Shown in pieces: positions 62,801 through 64,000 of a stretch of 64,000 bases of DNA; positions within the stretch are counted from its first letter, which is position 1; every line of letters begins with the position of its first letter. Made by a program: the position numbers and the translations under genes. The notes under the pieces were generated by a model that saw only the letters and a list, made by a program, of their open reading frames with translations, was not told where the DNA came from and did not search any database. This DNA is from Rhodopirellula baltica (lineage in GTDB: Bacteria; Planctomycetota; Planctomycetia; Pirellulales; Pirellulaceae): positions 62,001 through 126,000 of the forward strand of contig PPHI01000042.1 in NCBI GenBank assembly GCA_002901265.1, read 5' to 3'.

Positions 62801-64000
62801 CCCGTTGGCCGTTGCCGCACCCAAGACCGCGTTGGTTTGAGTGTTGATCAGTTCGACCGTCGCACCGTTGCTCACACCACCGATCGTAAATGCCAACGTA
62901 CCGGCATTGGTGATGTTGTCGGTTCCGTTGCTTCCGGTGTCACTGCTGGTTCGAAGATCGATCGATGACGGTGCCGCAGGGCCATCGCCGGACACGAAAT
63001 TAAACGTATAGACCTGGTTGTCGTTGTCGCCGCTGTTGTTACCGGTCACACCTGGCCCAGGCTGGACGCGGGCGTTGACTTGAACAGTACCGGTGAAGCC
63101 TTGCGCAGGGGTGACGGTCAGCAAACCGCTTTGATTCACCGACGCGGTTGCCCCCGTCCCTGTCGAAACGACTTGCGCCGAATACGTCACCGCATCGCCT
63201 TCTACATCGACGCTCACCAACTGCAGATTCGCCGCCTGACCAGCGGGATACTCCGCATCAGTGGTCACCGAATTGCTCAGGTAGGGTTGACTGTTCGCGG
63301 TATCGTTGGCGACATCGACTTCGAACGTCTCGCTGTGCGTGTTTCCATCACCATCGGTCACCGTCACTGTCACGTTCGTTGTCCCGACACTATTCCCGAC
63401 CGGCTTCAACATGATCAGCCCGTTCTCGGTATCGTTGAACACGTCGATCGTATTGATCGCGATGTCCGTCGTGGGACGATCCGATGAATTGACCGCGTGA
63501 TTGCTGATCGCCTCACGAACGTCAAAGCCTTCGATCAACTGGCCAAAGACACTATGGTTGAAGTCCAAGAAACGCGTCGGCACTTCGGTGACGAAGAACT
63601 GCGAATCGTTCGTGTCGTCGGATGACTTGGCAAACGACAGCACGCCGGTTCGGTTGTGTTGCAGTTCGGGATTGAAATCGTCGTCAAAGTCACCCAAAGT
63701 CGATCCGCCCGAACCGGTCCCCGTCGGGTCACCACCTTGGATCACAAAGCCATCGTCCACGCGGTGGAAAATGATTCCGTCATAAAAGTCGTCCTCTGCC
63801 AACTCAATCACCCGGCCGGTCGCCAGCGGAGCACGCTGTTCAAACAATTGGAACACCATGTCGCCATAGGTTTCCATATCGATCCGAATCGAACGGTTGC
63901 CGCTCAGTACCGTCGCGTCCAACAAACTGGGGTCCGCAACCGATACGGTGACGGTCAACGGCCCGCCATTCGGATCGTAAGCGTCAACGGGAATGTGCAG
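59852..64000 (-). CDS. surface protein with cyclophilin, cohesin-like and cadherin-like domains (5' end beyond window)
   Basis: The frame is open to the window edge, with 14 more sensible codons (HIPVDAYDPNGGP..) upstream of the TTG at 63958, so the N-terminus is missing and at least 1,382 residues are present. Numbering from 63958: a full cyclophilin-type prolyl isomerase domain at about 22-180 (IIFHRVDDGFVIQGGDPTG, SQFFVT, HSVFGQLIEG), Ig-like domains, a cohesin-like domain at about 518-671, at least four cadherin/tandem-95 repeats (VNDPPTGVNDSF, SDDPPTATNDSF), and a C-terminal Ala/Ser/Glu-rich region ending in RFFRRRR. It is exported or surface-attached by family analogy. The basic last residues may be a retention tail. 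Confidence 0.88.
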   Translation of the reverse strand: MHIPVDAYDPNGGPLTVTVSVADPSLLDATVLSGNRSIRIDMETYGDMVFQLFEQRAPLATGRVIELAEDDFYDGIIFHRVDDGFVIQGGDPTGTGSGGSTLGDFDDDFNPELQHNRTGVLSFAKSSDDTNDSQFFVTEVPTRFLDFNHSVFGQLIEGFDVREAISNHAVNSSDRPTTDIAINTIDVFNDTENGLIMLKPVGNSVGTTNVTVTVTDGDGNTHSETFEVDVANDTANSQPYLSNSVTTDAEYPAGQAANLQLVSVDVEGDAVTYSAQVVSTGTGATASVNQSGLLTVTPAQGFTGTVQVNARVQPGPGVTGNNSGDNDNQVYTFNFVSGDGPAAPSSIDLRTSSDTGSNGTDNITNAGTLAFTIGGVSNGATVELINTQTNAVLGAATANGTSVTITTNNFAALGDGVYTVAARQTVNGETSTLSSTMQVTYDTTAPASVIGGVATSANVGRPYTTDLNSAEEGSVAYVLTQAPTGATINSSTGVITWTPDTGDIGDNTFTVRTTDLAGNATTESFTVGVADEPLAEVKLVARDTDGNIITSLEVGEEFVLELVGVDARGSFDRVGVFGVYADILFDSDIIEPVSGSSIEYVGKFTLGPTGTFSDGLIDEIGASATSTTASNEAESLIARVQMKAVGSGTVNIRSEEADGTEKVLLYNIDDNIPSEDVFYGSLSLAVGLTFTLNDDSTTIAEDSGAATIDVLANDTAASGDTLSIYSVTQPSEGGTVTISNGRLVFTPTADFSGTATFTYRAGTSTTTQDVATVTVTVTGVNDPPTGVNDSFTVDSNSSNNSLDVLANDSSAPDNGETLTVTAVNSNTSGASVSVASGGTRVNYTPPTNFTGTDTFTYTLSDGTSTQEVTVSVLVTSSDDPPTATNDSFNVNEDAAEATYNILANDQRDGDNQSFVIDSVATPSQGGTARISSDGSTFFYEPADNFFGTETVVYTIRDTGGGLANATVTFTVAAVNDPPPVLNDTVSVNQASTPTIVLRLSDLPENVDGTSETLTFTNLGTPTNGGTVAIDSSGNITYRPSSASFSGTDTFTYRVSDGTTTSTGTLTVQVENFAERSIRVRFNGSNALSVVGSVRLVGTDTLGNSVDIGASLDSADSLLFDSVLPGDYAIEIPAVPFYQGAEQAQRIELTSAPDDGDTVVEASLGRMKAKYLSVRDWLRSSPKQAAFIAVEPGKTAVSTELSEGASDSITEAELSLNSAGTQITITGKDSSDDDVTATVSTSRRDLVQQRGQIGNLRFYRVNVDDAVLNYTEVASASAVAASGSGEGENIAALSAADAVTSEVVSGETQTAASTLATENEAEAEGAAAATSINEVSAPMLSLSSVSESDVVENSEVEPEPEDTPVEAANRFASIADRFFRRRR

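Overview
The window looks like a chromosome segment of a marine planctomycete of the Pirellulaceae, Rhodopirellula-like. The clues are a giant (8,028-residue) cell-surface protein that opens with a LEPR-XLL-type leader, ends in a dockerin and is filled with cadherin-like repeats; DUF1080, GEVED and Gfo/Idh/MocA proteins; weak or absent Shine-Dalgarno sites; and moderate GC. This assignment is inferred from gene content. No RNA gene, CRISPR array, insertion sequence or prophage was recognised.

Layout. 1-9,250: a bidirectional terminator, dihydroorotase (minus), two small secreted or membrane proteins (minus), a secreted rhodanese (plus), and a plus-strand run of two exported amidohydrolase proteins followed by a lactate/malate dehydrogenase. 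9,270-16,460: a compact minus-strand exopolysaccharide operon in the order Wzz-like chain-length protein, sugar-1-P transferase with a degenerate GGDEF domain, family-4 glycosyltransferase, polysaccharide deacetylase, WecG/TagA/CpsF glycosyltransferase and FHA-GGDEF diguanylate cyclase, with several stop/start overlaps. 16,774-17,481: a methyltransferase, then about 750 bp with no supportable gene. 18,231-42,317: the giant surface protein (24 kb), followed by a secreted thioredoxin-like protein and a DUF1080 protein. 44,709-48,630: a LuxR-type regulator divergent from an oxidoreductase/ROK kinase pair, then QueD. 49,027-51,853: an unknown protein, an SDR and a Hanks-type kinase. 52,113-54,991: LhgO plus an ABC permease/ATPase pair lacking a binding protein. 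55,137-59,061: a DUF58 gene split by a frameshift and a transglutaminase membrane protein. 59,160-59,477: an HU-like protein. 59,852-64,000: a second large surface protein with a cyclophilin domain and a cohesin-like domain, cut by the window end.

Two systems stand out. First, the exopolysaccharide operon carries both an apparently active diguanylate cyclase (GGEEF) and a priming sugar transferase whose fused GGDEF domain has lost its catalytic residues (GGTRF) but keeps an RxxD inhibitory site at the correct spacing. This suggests direct c-di-GMP control of the first step of polysaccharide synthesis. Second, a dockerin on the giant metalloprotease/adhesin-like protein and a cohesin-like domain on the second surface protein lie within about 20 kb, so they may form a non-covalent complex outside the cell.
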